Part shown: positions 26,501 to 37,181 of the stretch, one piece after another
Numbering within the stretch: the first letter of the stretch is position 1
Layout of the letters: each line of letters starts with the position of its first letter
DNA from: Prosapia bicincta
Taxonomy: Eukaryota > Arthropoda > Insecta > Hemiptera > Cercopidae
Assembly: GCA_036971475.1 (NCBI GenBank)
Contig: JBAIZL010000001.1
Location: forward strand, 96,012,850 to 96,076,849
Length of the DNA: 64,000 nt
Reading direction: 5' to 3'
Notes under the pieces: generated by a model
The model's input: only the letters and a program-made list of their open reading frames with translations
What the model was told of the DNA's origin: nothing
The model's database searches: none
Position numbers and translations under genes: made by a program

Positions 26501-27399
26501 AACGTAGTATCTGATTGAAGTTCATTTCGTCCTGGAGTCGGGCCGGCACCATTCCAGGCCTTACAGCAAGGTCACAAGACTTCGTTCATAGCCTACTGGT
26601 ACTTCGGATTCGTAGGGTTGTGGATTCATATGCTTGACTGTTGATATTCTGTACAATATGCATCTTTATGGCTTAGAGGTGAGAACCAAGAGGTTAGAGG
26701 AAGAACTCACCTTATTTTCATGATATTTCTTTCTTCTTGCAAGCATTCACAAAAGAACAGACTATTTTATGTTATTTTTAAATGGTAAATTATTTTGACC
26801 GGAGTAATATTCTGACTTTCCTAAAGACGTTTCCTCCTCCGCTATAGACGCGTATCGGATGTTCCCGCCTATCAGATTAAACTCAGTCCAGAGACAGCTA
26901 ACAGATGGTAGACATCCGATACACATTACTTGCAGGGGCATCGCTAGGAAAGGCAGAATATTACTGTCGACATGTTTGTATACATCGTAACCGAAACGAA
27001 GGTTATTATAACACTATTAAAATCCCTAATTTAATTTAAATTTTCTTTCGACTTACTGAAATATGAATAATGAACCACTTATAATTTTGTAATTAAATTG
27101 AACAAATTAGTTTAATTTTATAGAGAAATTAACATTCTTTGAAGACTTTTTTTTTGAAAAATAAATTGTTTTATGTTTAACAAAGAGTTTAATTGAGATA
27201 CAACACACTAGTGTGAAAGATTGTATTTTGATTTATAGAAGATCCAAAAGCAGATCTGATGATGATTTTAGTGACAAAGCATATTCTTGAGAAAAAAATC
27301 TTTTTGGTAAACTTTATTTTAATAAAGTTTAAATGAATACTTACCGGCAGGGACTTAACTTTCGTTTATTTATATGTAGGTAGAGAGACATATTATTTG

Positions 27400-28110
27400 A
27401 TCGTGGTAGAAATCACTCTCCTCACAACAGATTCTCTCTACGAGGAGCATGATTCTCCTTGTGAGAGTAATGATTCTACCATATAAGGATTATGATTCTA
27501 ACCATGAGGGATATGATTTTCTCCACAAGAAACATGATTCCCCTATTATATCTATGATTCACTCCAGCAAGAGACATTACTCTAACCATAATTGACATGA
27601 TTCCCTTTTGTAAGAAGCATGATTCGAACAACGAGTAACAATATTCTACTCACGATGAACAGGATTCTCAATATGAGAATCATCATTATTCTCTGAAAGA
27701 GTCAGGGTTATAACCGTGAAAGACATAATTCTCCCTTGTAAGAGTCATGATTGTATCAGGAACATGATTCACCCCACGGGAAATATGATTTTCACTATAA
27801 GTGCGTGGTTCTCTCCTTCAATAGTCATAATTTTATCTATGAGGACATATCTTTTTTATGAGAGTCATGTTTCCCCTATGCAAGAGTTTTTATTATACCC
27901 GTGGGGAACATGATTATTACTATGGGAGTCATAAATCTCTAATGAAAAATGTATTCTTCTTACCATGAGGAACATGGCTCTTAAAGGTGAGTCATGATTA
28001 TCCTCTGCATGAGTCATTATTCTTTTATAACGGCCACAAATCTCCTATAACAGTCATATCTCATCCCTGCAAAGGTCATGATTCAAGTCACAAGGATTAT
28101 GATGAAACGT
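27400..28110. repeat. Degenerate minisatellite, unit about 27-30 bp
   Basis: Variants of CATGATTCTCC, then NACGAGGAA, or GAGAGTCATGATT recur more than 20 times over 700 bp (for example near 27450, 27478, 27505, 27533, 27745 and 27870). The copies are strongly diverged in length and sequence. The array has no long frame. Confidence 0.75.
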
Positions 28111-29061
28111 GTTCCCCAAGTTTCAAAAACCTCTGACCAAGAAGATATCTATAGTTCTCAATAAATCTTTATAAGTCTGTGCTCGAAAAATGAGGGATAT
28201 ATTAGCATGTTTAGATTACGATACTATAGTTAACACTGGCATCCCGTTTAGATATGCTTCACACGAATAGAAGTCACATAAATAAATAATAGGCTAGAAG
28301 TAAATAAAACATTTAACATCGATCAATCTGTTACCAAAAGAGCTAATAAGTGGAGAAATTATTGTAAGAAGTTTAGTTTGTGTAAAATGTTTACGAAAAA
28401 AACAGGTTACCAGAAAATGTTTCAAAGATAACTTCTGCAAAGAAACATTACTTAATGTACCACATCTTAACCTAGCCTAACCTGGATTACTGATTTATAA
28501 AATCTGTTGTCACTTGAATTTTGTAAATAATTTTGCCCAAAAAGGGAGAACAAACTTTCATAAAAAAAAATATTTATCGGAACACATAGAGACTTAAAAA
28601 ACTTTGTGCAAATTAGGATTACTAAATATATTCTGAATTGGGCGCTGAATTGGGAATATATTCTGTTTTATTTAGTGCGCTAGTTATGGTTTACTGTATT
28701 TCTATTACAGTTAACCTTAGTTCTAGGACTGAACAAGTTATTCGGACACACTATAAACACACTAAAGGCTCATTGCGCAAAGGCAGTAAAGTTTTAGACG
28801 AAACGATATAAAACCACACTAGGAAAGGTCAAAGGGCAACTTGCCTTCAGCATTGGATGACCGGGGCTAAAACTTTACGTAACTAGAGTGACCCCAACTG
28901 AAATCTCTCTCTATTTTTAGTCTAACCTAGAGTCACCCATTCGTTGCTTGAAAGCAGTAATTGTAAATACATTTTATTGTTATTTGGGAAACTTTAAATG
29001 CAAATTTTTAGAATAGAACTATTTTATTTAACGAGTATTAGCTTATTATTAAACGCGTCCG
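28111..29061. other. No recognisable gene
   Basis: AT-rich sequence with no supported features. Confidence 0.45.
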
Positions 29062-29074
29062 TGTGTGTGTGTGT

Positions 29075-29151
<77 letters not shown>

Positions 29152-29158
29152 GTGTGTG
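29062..29158. repeat. (TG)n microsatellite
   Basis: Almost pure TG dinucleotides with one TA and one TTG interruption. Confidence 0.97.
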
Positions 29159-30493
29159 TAGGCTATATAATAAACGCCAACGTTTTATCAACAAGCATAT
29201 TTTATTTCAATTTGTCTGAAGCTTGACGATAATTTACATTATTAAAAACATTTACATTTATTTCCCATTTAATATCCCTGCTATAGCATATAAACGTTAA
29301 GCGCTTATAAGTGTTCAAAGTAATAGACCTAAGTTAAGGCATAGGCAATCTTAACCATATTTTATGAGGTGAAAAGTAATTACTTTATATTAAAATGAAA
29401 ATAAAAACTTTAAAATGTCTGTCATTAGCGATATGGCTGACGCTTTCTCAGCTAATACTGTACTAAAAACGTTCTACGGCTTAGGAACACAAGAAATCCA
29501 CTGCAGCGGAACGGCTGCCTTCCGCGTTATTTAATTTTTCATGGAGTCATGATCCTTCATCCTTCTAGACACCAAATGGCCGGAATAACCATTTCTGTCT
29601 CTCGGAATGAGAATGCGAGTAATTTACAGCGACCACTGGGGCAGTGGAAACAGTTTCCTTCTACAAACAGACCGCCTACAGTTTTATAACGACCAAACTT
29701 TTAACTTTAACATGTGTCTCTCGCTTCTCTCTTAGCCCCTTCTTTTATTAAATTAAACAACTTTAGTCAAGTTTCCTTTAAGCTTATTATGAGTCTACAG
29801 CGTTCAGTACAATATTTAATTACATTTTTAAATTATAAGACTTAAGTCTGTCGACCCACTTTAAATTCAGGTTGAGTTCGCGTTATTTTCGCTAGAAAAA
29901 TCTTTCGATGTTGCCAGATTGAACTGGAGCTTATTTTATACGCATTGTTTATAAATTCCAAAGCTAAAAACGCGGTAGAGATGTATCTGATAGAAATTAT
30001 AGGAAAACTTAAAAACACGATAATAGTGAGTTTGGACATTTGTTAACAAATTATTTAACTCCGAAAATTTAATTATTTTTTTCATATTAAACAAAACTTT
30101 TTATCATCTACTTCCACTCCTAGTAAAGTGGTTTCAAGAAAGCTTATGTAAGTTGATACCAAAAGCAAAATAATCTCGTTGTAATATAATACGAAAACAT
30201 ACATAATTTTATAAACGTTAATAATATAAGTAAAGGTTATGTTTTCCACTTTCGAAAAAGCTTAAAAAAACAGGTGAATATTAAAATAAAAAATTTTATT
30301 ACTGAGATAGAATTTCACTTGTTGACTTGTTACTTGGCAAATTCGTCTTTCCCGGCGTAGTCTTACTTTATAATACTGTTGTTTAGAGATTGTCATTGCT
30401 ATTGCGATAAATTTTTACCTTTTTTACATGTGTCGTGAGCTTTTCTTGAAGCTCTTAGTTTGAAAGATTTGCACGTCTTTATTCTGGGAAAAG

Positions 30494-30745
30494 ATGGAAA
30501 CCTATCTTCACCAGGCCGGGATTGTATCGTGGATGACCAAAATTGTCTATTCAAATTACAGGAGGAGCATAAACTCCATGACAGTTCTTGTCATGGATCA
30601 GTTCAGGATTACTGACGTTCTGAACTCTCCACTGATAGAGCATCCTGTGTGGGAAATGTGTAATGACTCAGTATACTTCGCCCGCCTGGTCCTAGTGTTA
30701 GAAAAGAAGATACAAGCTGAATTTTGGAATTTTTCTAATGTATGA
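30494..30745 (+). pseudogene. Possible relic of a pogo/Tigger-type DDE transposase
   Basis: The 83-codon frame contains SWMTKIVYSNYRR, about 10 residues, then MTVLVMDQFR. This resembles the WMT, spacer, LLVLDxFR segment around the second catalytic Asp of jerky/Tigger-type transposases. No N-terminal DNA-binding part, no first Asp and no downstream third acidic residue are found near it. No terminal inverted repeats were located. The match rests on two short motifs. Confidence 0.3.
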
Positions 30746-31206
30746 CATCGCCTGTCCTCACAGTGATAATGCAATGCTATTGCTCCCAGAGCCTTTTCGA
30801 TCACCTGCCAAACAGTCGCAACATAACGCCGACTTAACGCTTATCTATGAAAAGTAAAAAAATGTTTTTAAAGTAGACGTTTCCAAACTAACGAGAAGCT
30901 TTAAGAAAACGTCAACTCTCATTCAAATTCTTTGACGGCAACATTATACGCACAGGATAATGGAAAGTTTCCTCACGGGTAAGGCAAATGCCTCAATCGT
31001 CAAGGTGATTGTGTCGAAAAGTAATCGCAAGTGTATATAACGTTTGGTAATAAAACAGTATTTATTTAACTTGTCTCTTTTATGGCATATTAGAGATTAA
31101 AAAAGCCTACGCAAAATATACACTATATATATTACTTACACCTCGAACATCAGTTGATACTCGATAATGAAGACACCGTTTTCTTGTAATATAGTTAATA
31201 AATTAA

Positions 31207-31390
31207 AATACTTTTAATACAAATAGCCTATTATTCAAAGCTTTTCGCCGATAAAACAGTACCAGCATCTTCAGGAAAAATAATTGTGTAACAAAATGTT
31301 ACAGATTTTGTTACATAATTATTTTTCCTGAAGATGCTGATTCTGTTTTATCGGCGAAAAGCTTTGAATAATATATGTATTAAAAGTATT
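31207..31390. mobile_element. Foldback element C, 3' terminus of a Penelope-like relic
   Basis: Arms of about 80-88 bp (AATACTTTTAATAC at one end, GTATTAAAAGTATT at the other) fold over a loop near 31298. The left arm has an extra AAATAGCC-type insertion. Each arm has the CTGAAGA and GAAAAGCTT module. A (TA)n tract begins at 31419. The minus-strand GIY-YIG relic at 31910-32215 lies just upstream in its own orientation, as at 43.8-44.7 kb. Confidence 0.72.
31322..31370 (+). ncRNA. Hammerhead-like module, foldback C
   Basis: Core CTGAAGA at 31328-31334 followed by T; helix II GCTGAT/ATCGGC (31336-31341, 31350-31355, one G-U pair); GAA at 31356-31358; AAGCTT at 31359-31364; T at H17. Helix I is short here (TTC/GAA). 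The mirror copy lies in the left arm, with GCTGGT in helix II. Confidence 0.55.
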
Positions 31391-31414
31391 CTTCATTTTG
31401 AAATATTTTAAATT

Positions 31415-31418
<4 letters not shown>

Positions 31419-31462
<44 letters not shown>
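31419..31462. repeat. (TA)n microsatellite
   Basis: Pure AT dinucleotides about 30 bp right of foldback C. Confidence 0.97.
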
Positions 31463-31466
<4 letters not shown>

Positions 31467-31909
31467 TTGCAACACTGTCTTTTTGTATTAATTTATCACA
31501 TATACTTTAATGTACTTAAGCAAGAATCGTTCATGATATATTTACTAGTCTTTTTTCGAGAGCTATTAATTACGTGCTCTCATTTTCAAGCTTATTTAGA
31601 GACTTTCGGCCTCTTGTAGTTGGGAGGTGTGTGAGTATACCATTGCTCCTTGGTATAGGTAAAGTTCCTGTTCTATTTTCGGTTTCGCTGCTCTGTGGGT
31701 AAGTTTTGGCCTTTCTTGGGGTTAATTTTGTCTATTGTGTTAAATAATTTTTATCTTTTAATTTTTTCTGTACTTTTTTGTTTATTATATTGTTTCTGTG
31801 TTTATAAATTTTCAGTTGCTCCCAGAATGTCATTTTTAGGCCTTTTATACTTTTTTTAATAGATTTATGTTCTTTAATGTGTGGTTTTTTTGATGGCATA
31901 TGTGGCTAA

Positions 31910-32215
31910 GTATGAATAGTAAGTGTTTGGTTTGATGTTTGCTTTAAGGTGTTCTTTATATCGGGTTTTAATTTATTTTTCGTTTGATCAATGTACAATT
32001 TATGACAATCTGGGCATTCGATTTTATAAATTCATAATAATTGTGGAACATATTTTTTCTGATTGGTTGATTTTATTGATTATTCTTCCTGTATTTTGTG
32101 TGTTACGTTAAAATTTTTATTTTTTATTTTAATTATTCCTTTTATATTGTATCCTGTATATGTGAATGTGGCCCATTTTTTGTTGTTTATGGTTCGTGTT
32201 TTGGTTAAACCTGAT
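31910..32215 (-). pseudogene. Penelope-like element ORF relic, linker and GIY-YIG endonuclease
   Basis: On the minus strand one frame (about 32183-32122) gives WATFTYTGYNIKGIIK, like the conserved W-x-x-F-T-Y-x-G segment that precedes the endonuclease in Penelope-like elements. After a frame change, 32031 downward gives IYKIECPDCHKLYIDQTK. That corresponds to GIY, the two-Cys knuckle (CPDC) and YIG, with Gly of YIG replaced by Asp (codon 31987-31989). A stop at 32032-32034 precedes this segment. Penelope-like elements combine a telomerase-like RT with a GIY-YIG nuclease; no RT is visible here. The copy is dead and 5' truncated. Foldback C lies at its 3' side. Confidence 0.62.
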
Positions 32216-32950
32216 AGCTTTAAATCTAAAAAACAATTAGTGTAGGTAAATCATAAAAAGTGTTGAGGGGCTGGAATTCTATTATGGAAATTTAATACAT
32301 ACACATTTTTTTTGTGTTCGATTACATTTATTATTATGTTCATTGCACTAGTGTAACTATGCTCTCTCTACCTTTCTCTGAACACTTTTTTTTCTTTTTT
32401 TTATTGTTTTTAATTGCACTTGTCACACGACAACAACAACAACAACAACATTTATTATTATATAAAGTCTCTAAAAGGCTGTGTCAGTACTTTTAGTTAC
32501 TAATGAGAAGCGCAAAATATTTGACGATGGATTAAATTGTTTTATTTTTATTAAAACAAGAGAAAGAGAACTTAAGTGTTAGGTGTATTTAATCTATTTT
32601 CCAATACTTAAATTATTATGTATTTGCATCTATGGTTATTGTGTTTACTTTATTTAATTTTACAATTCATGTTACAAATTGCATCGATGTACGACATGTT
32701 TGTTTCACAGTAGAGTAAACGCATATATTATTACAACGATAGTTCAGTGTTTCACTGTTCGTTATTATAAATCTGACACAACCCTTCTACTGCCGCGGAG
32801 TATTATCCAGCGGAGTGTTATCTGACGACAGCCAAAGCACAAGAGGATAAGATCAGGTAAACCTTCAGCAGAATGTCGTTAATAGAAGAATGAAGACAAC
32901 GAACTATTAAAAGGCACGGTTAATCAAAAAAGGAAAACTATAGTAATTTG

Positions 32951-33437
32951 TGAGTCAAGTAAATTTATTGAACAACAATCGTGAGGCTACGTTTCAAAAA
33001 CTAAATTATTTTCATCTACACGTTAGTTTTACTCAAGTTGATTGAGTCCTTTATGCATTGTGTCAATGTGTAGGCGAAAAACTTCACAATCAGCCAAGAG
33101 TCTCCGCAAAGATATTGAGATTTTGTGTTTTCTTGTAAATTAAAATATTTTTTCATATCACTATGAACCTATAACTTATTCAATAAATTTGCGTTTGCGT
33201 CTTGCAATTAATAAACAGTATATTAATTTTCACGAAAATCGTAATTCATCCGTTGCTAAGTTGAAATTCTTAGTGGAATGTAGAAGTGTTAACTCTACAT
33301 ATTGACATAATGCATAAACAACTTAGTCAATTTGATGAATGTGGCAAAACTAGCCTGAAGATGATGATGACTTAGTTTTCGAATAGTTGCGTCTGCGTCG
33401 ACTCAAGATTGTTGATGAATAAATTTACTTCGCTCGT
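32951..33437. mobile_element. Foldback element F, old diverged copy
   Basis: Left arm (about 32951-33085) and right arm (about 33280-33437) are inverted and roughly 70-75% similar. Shared blocks include GTAAATTTATTGAACAACAATC with GATTGTTGATGAATAAATTTAC, and ATGCATTGTGTCAATGTGTAG with CTACATATTGACATAATGCAT. The right arm has CTGAAGA at 33355-33361 followed by GATGATGAC and GAA at 33381-33383. The left arm keeps TTTGAAACGT. About 195 bp separates the arms. It is the oldest member of the family in this window. Confidence 0.55.
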
Positions 33438-33472
33438 AAATCAACCGTCTTTTTATCTAATCTTATATTTCC

Positions 33473-33859
33473 GTGAATGTAAACACGAATTTAAAACAGG
33501 AACATTTGGAACAGAAACCACCTAAGCACAGAGTGACGATCTGTGTTTTCTCTACATTTATCCATAAGACAAATAATGAATCCTCTTCAGATGATTCTGT
33601 TAAAGACAGTATCATTGTACAAGATGATACGATAACAATAATGGTCGAGACTGGTAAACACCTTGCCCCCAGGGACACAAATTGGACTGGGGAGAGCGGA
33701 GATGCCAACAGATTGGACGAGGGTTTCGATGCCGTCAAATGCTCTGATCCCAAGGTCCTCATTAACTTTGCATGGAACCTACAAAGTATCCTAACTTCAC
33801 CCTCTTCTTCAAAGAGAATCAAGTTGTACACAATGTATTTTCTAAATTACTTAAGGTAG
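33473..33859 (+). other. Unidentified 128-codon open frame
   Basis: The translation has a Lys/Pro-rich start, then an acidic SSSDDSVKDS-type stretch, then a sequence of globular composition (RDTNWTGESGDANRLDEGFD). Acidic tails of this kind occur at the C-termini of pogo/Tigger transposases, but there is no diagnostic motif. The antisense frame 33463-33831 is also open, which weakens the coding case. I cannot name it. Confidence 0.25.
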
Positions 33860-34664
33860 AGTTCTGAAAGTGCTTTGGTTCAGTGCAATTGGACTTCTTT
33901 CTCGGACTAAATTTCTATTTACACTTTCACTTACTAACCACCAGGATTAAGGTGAAATGATTGTAGTTTAACTCAGTTACAACATTGTAAAAACATACCG
34001 ATATAGGGCTACACATAGCTTGAGCATGAAGCATAACAGCAACAAAAAAGTATCTAAAATAATAATGTTCAAGAAAATTATTTGTTTTAGTTGAAAGAAT
34101 AGGAAGAAGCCTCATTGTTAAATGTTACAACATATTTGAAGGAAAAATCTACACAGAAAAGTAATCTTATTGTTTTGTCTTTTATAAAAGTAGACTATTG
34201 ATAAGAGACTGAAAAAAATATTTGTTTTATTCAACCTGGATGTAAGTATTATGAGGGTTTTTGCTTCGAGTGTATTTTTACTATAATCGAATCCAACCGA
34301 TAATCCTACTCTCAAGCAGGCAGTAGGTGGATTTAGAATTCCAGCCAACATTAAAATACAGTTAGATAGACTGTTGGGAATATAGTTTGAAGAATGAAAA
34401 ATGGTGAAAAACGAAGGATATGATCGAAGGTCATACGCTAGGTCAACGCCTTTAAATTTCTTGTTTAGGAGGAAAAGGAGTTCTCCCAAATAATGTTGGG
34501 GAGAATCAACGCCGGTATATGGCACCACGTCCAACCTGAAAGTCATCACTCCCGCCCGGTGTAATATTGAAAGTCGAGGGATCTTGGTCCCACGACTTGT
34601 GGAAGCTGTCTCAGAGCCTTATTGTAAATCCTTGACTGGTTACCGACCTTCCGTATACTACATC

Positions 34665-34895
34665 CACTACTGTTTCGCCCGCTTCCCCAAAACTACTCGG
34701 GACCTGTAGAACCTTCCGAACGGCCATATTTCCGTATCTTCGATGTTTAATTAGATTAGATCGGTCTAGGTAGAGCAATAGGACATTTATTTACTTTCGT
34801 CTGGCCTTACCTGAAACCGGAACCGCAGATCAGAGATTAAATCCTTAGCGGGCATAAATCCATCCAGTTAGACCTTGAGAGAGGTATTAACAGAC
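34665..34895 (-). repeat. Dispersed repeat, copy 2
   Basis: Reverse-complement relative of 26278-26500; shared blocks are listed there. The GC-richer stretch continues to about 34540 without coding potential. Confidence 0.5.
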
Positions 34896-35090
34896 ATACG
34901 TTCAGCACCAGAAAACTAAAAGGTATCATGGTTGAAGAACAAACACCATGTGCATGTGGTCAATATCGACTTCCATTTTTAAAATGATCAAAACATGCTG
35001 TGGAAAGAATTTATAAACGCAGGACATAGTTTTGTCTAGCTGATAATGAAGACGAAAATGGTTCCTAATTTTGTTCAAATAACTTGATTT

Positions 35091-35091
35091 A

Positions 35092-35135
<44 letters not shown>

Positions 35136-35149
35136 TGTGTGTGTCTGTT

Positions 35150-35239
<90 letters not shown>
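35091..35239. repeat. Compound (TG)n-(TC)n-(TA)n microsatellite
   Basis: (TG)n to about 35140, CTGT units, (TC)n at 35158-35187, and (TA)n at 35193-35238, ending 13 bp before the LINE target-site duplication. Confidence 0.97.
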
Positions 35240-35241
<2 letters not shown>

Positions 35242-35251
35242 CAGCAAAATT

Positions 35252-35264
35252 TTTTGTAAAATAA
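35252..35264 (+). repeat. Target-site duplication of LINE 1, left copy
   Basis: TTTTGTAAAATAA here is repeated exactly at 41308-41320, immediately after the poly-A tail. Confidence 0.85.
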
Positions 35265-35771
35265 TTCCGCAGGGGGGTGCGGACTAGCCGCACCTACGAG
35301 GGATTTGGCGTCCCTCGCGGTACCCTAGCCTAACACTACACCACTCACAAAAACCTACACACACACATACACACACCACCACAATATATACGCATTTCAA
35401 CACTTACATCTTCGCTTAGGGAATTTTGACTGGTCAGAACCGTTGCGCGTTGGGAGTGCTGAAAAGTCCAGAGCGTGACAAACTCTGGTCTGGGACGCTG
35501 ATGTGAGCTTGCTCTGCCGAAGACGTAAGCGCGGTTTCTGGTCTACCAGCCGCTTCGGTCCTTGGTCAGGGAGTGTCCGCGGTGCATGGGTGTCGGAGCC
35601 TGTGCACAGTATTACGAGTCCTCGACTGATGCCCATCCAGTCGAGCTAAGGAGAAAAGCTATAGGCCTCAGAGTTCTGAGGATTGGAAATGATCTTAATG
35701 TGATCCAAGGGTGTACCCGTTCCTATAGTCTCGCCCGTAACGCTTGACACGATGGCTGGCAAAAAATATTT
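35265..35771 (+). promoter_or_regulatory. LINE 1 5' leader with terminal paired structure
   Basis: The first 70 nt can fold into two neighbouring hairpins, GGTGCGG/CCGCACC and CGAGGG/CCCTCG, enclosed by AGGG/CCCT, giving a three-way junction. LINE leaders normally hold an internal polymerase II promoter. None of the canonical core motifs is obvious here. A second ATG-bearing short frame (35562-35747) precedes ORF1. Confidence 0.5.
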
Positions 35772-37178
35772 ATGGATTCCAAAACCACGTCAAATATGAC
35801 TAGTCTGAAGAGGACACGCCAGGATTCTCCTGACGATAGTCAAGATTTGAGCAAAAAGTTGATGGTGGCAACGTCGCAGACATTGCCATCAGCAAAGTAT
35901 TTAGTTTTTTCTAGTGCCGAAGAAGGGAAAGATCTTTCCAAAGTTTCTCCTTTCCTGATTAACAAGGCCATTACTGCTTGTGCTGGAGGCCCAGTAGCCT
36001 CTATTAAGAAACTTAGAAACGGAACATTGTTAGTTGCGACTTCCACCGATAGACAAACCCGTTCTCTATCAAAAATGACCTCCTTCTTTGACCAGGTCAT
36101 GGTATCTGTGGCTCCCCACAGATCCTTGAATTACTCAAAAGGGGTCATCACATGTAGGGATTTAATGCACCTTCCAATCGAAGAAATTAAGTCCGAACTG
36201 TCTTCACAGTTAGTTACGGAGGTTATCCCCATAATGAAAATGGACAAAGGAGAAAAAGTAGCAACAGCTTCTTTTATAGTCACATTTGGAAAACCGGAAA
36301 TACCCGAATACTTGCATGCAGGTTACCAAAGGATCTCAGTGAGACCATACGTGGCTAACCCTAGGCGCTGCTTCAAGTGCCAGCGATTTGGGCATATCAG
36401 CTCTACGTGTTCGAAGCAGAACGTATGCGGTATATGTAGCGTTGAAGGCCATGATGATAAGGATTGTGTTAATTCTCCGAAATGCGCCAACTGTGGTGGT
36501 GACCACCCAGCGCGATCCTACAACTGTCCTACTTTCAAGGAAGAGAAAACTATCTTAGGCATCATGGCAAAAGACAAGCTGTCGTTTCCAGAGGCCAAAA
36601 AAGTCTATAGATCTACTCAGCCAAAGGCAGACAGTAAGACTTATGCCGCTACCCTGACCGCTTCGAAATCGTCTTGTACCAACTGTGCTGAGCTGTCCAA
36701 GAAGATTGAAGCTCTAACTGAACAAGTGTCTCGCCTTTTGTGCTTAGTCACAAATGGATCGTCTCTAAATTTGGCACAACCTGCAGCAACGGATGGTGTT
36801 TTGCCTCGTGTACCTATCCCTTCCACTGGGGGGATTGGAGCACGAAATAAGTCACTAAGTGAGCCTTGTGTTTCTGTGCAGAAGATATTATCAACGGGTA
36901 ATAAACCTTCTGTGCAGAAGACGTTGGAAAAATCGAAACCACGTAAACCAGTGTTACGTCAGACCACATCGCCACCGTCGTTACCGGGTATTAAACAAAA
37001 TGCTAACAAAGGAGGGAATGTGAAAACTAAACCTCCTAAACCCAAAACTTCCTCAGATTCCATCCCTGAACGGGTGGATATGGAATCTGAGAAATGTAAG
37101 CCTGAGACGTCTAAAAACGTCCCAGGCAAGAAAGGAGAGAGCACCAATGGGTGTCAGATCAATCCATTGCTGAGTTAA
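35772..37178 (+). CDS. LINE 1 ORF1, gag-like nucleic-acid-binding protein (468 aa)
   Basis: ORF1 proteins of this group bind the element RNA and act as chaperones during target-primed reverse transcription. A polar N-terminus is followed by a conserved-looking region (residues about 40-195) of RRM-like position. Three CCHC zinc knuckles follow at residues 200-213 (CFKCQRFGHISSTC), 219-232 (CGICSVEGHDDKDC) and 238-252 (CANCGGDHPARSYNC). A short heptad-like stretch lies near 308-325, and the tail (about 370-468) is Lys/Pro/Ser-rich. The start chosen is the first ATG of the long frame. The frame ends in TAA, is followed by a second in-frame TAA, and then the ORF2 ATG, so ORF2 is in the same frame. 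The protein looks intact. Confidence 0.93.
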   Translation: MDSKTTSNMTSLKRTRQDSPDDSQDLSKKLMVATSQTLPSAKYLVFSSAEEGKDLSKVSPFLINKAITACAGGPVASIKKLRNGTLLVATSTDRQTRSLSKMTSFFDQVMVSVAPHRSLNYSKGVITCRDLMHLPIEEIKSELSSQLVTEVIPIMKMDKGEKVATASFIVTFGKPEIPEYLHAGYQRISVRPYVANPRRCFKCQRFGHISSTCSKQNVCGICSVEGHDDKDCVNSPKCANCGGDHPARSYNCPTFKEEKTILGIMAKDKLSFPEAKKVYRSTQPKADSKTYAATLTASKSSCTNCAELSKKIEALTEQVSRLLCLVTNGSSLNLAQPAATDGVLPRVPIPSTGGIGARNKSLSEPCVSVQKILSTGNKPSVQKTLEKSKPRKPVLRQTTSPPSLPGIKQNANKGGNVKTKPPKPKTSSDSIPERVDMESEKCKPETSKNVPGKKGESTNGCQINPLLS

Positions 37179-37181
37179 TAA

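Noticed and set aside
27250..27290. CTGATGATGATTTTAGTGACAA resembling the D/E core
   Set aside because: Lacks GAA and the palindromic hexamer, and the helices do not pair convincingly.
34118..34549. 143-codon minus-strand frame
   Set aside because: No recognisable family, AT-driven composition and no supporting context.
35397..35747. Frames in the LINE 1 leader (both strands)
   Set aside because: Short, unsupported, and within the 5' leader. One + frame may act as an upstream ORF but is not a gene.
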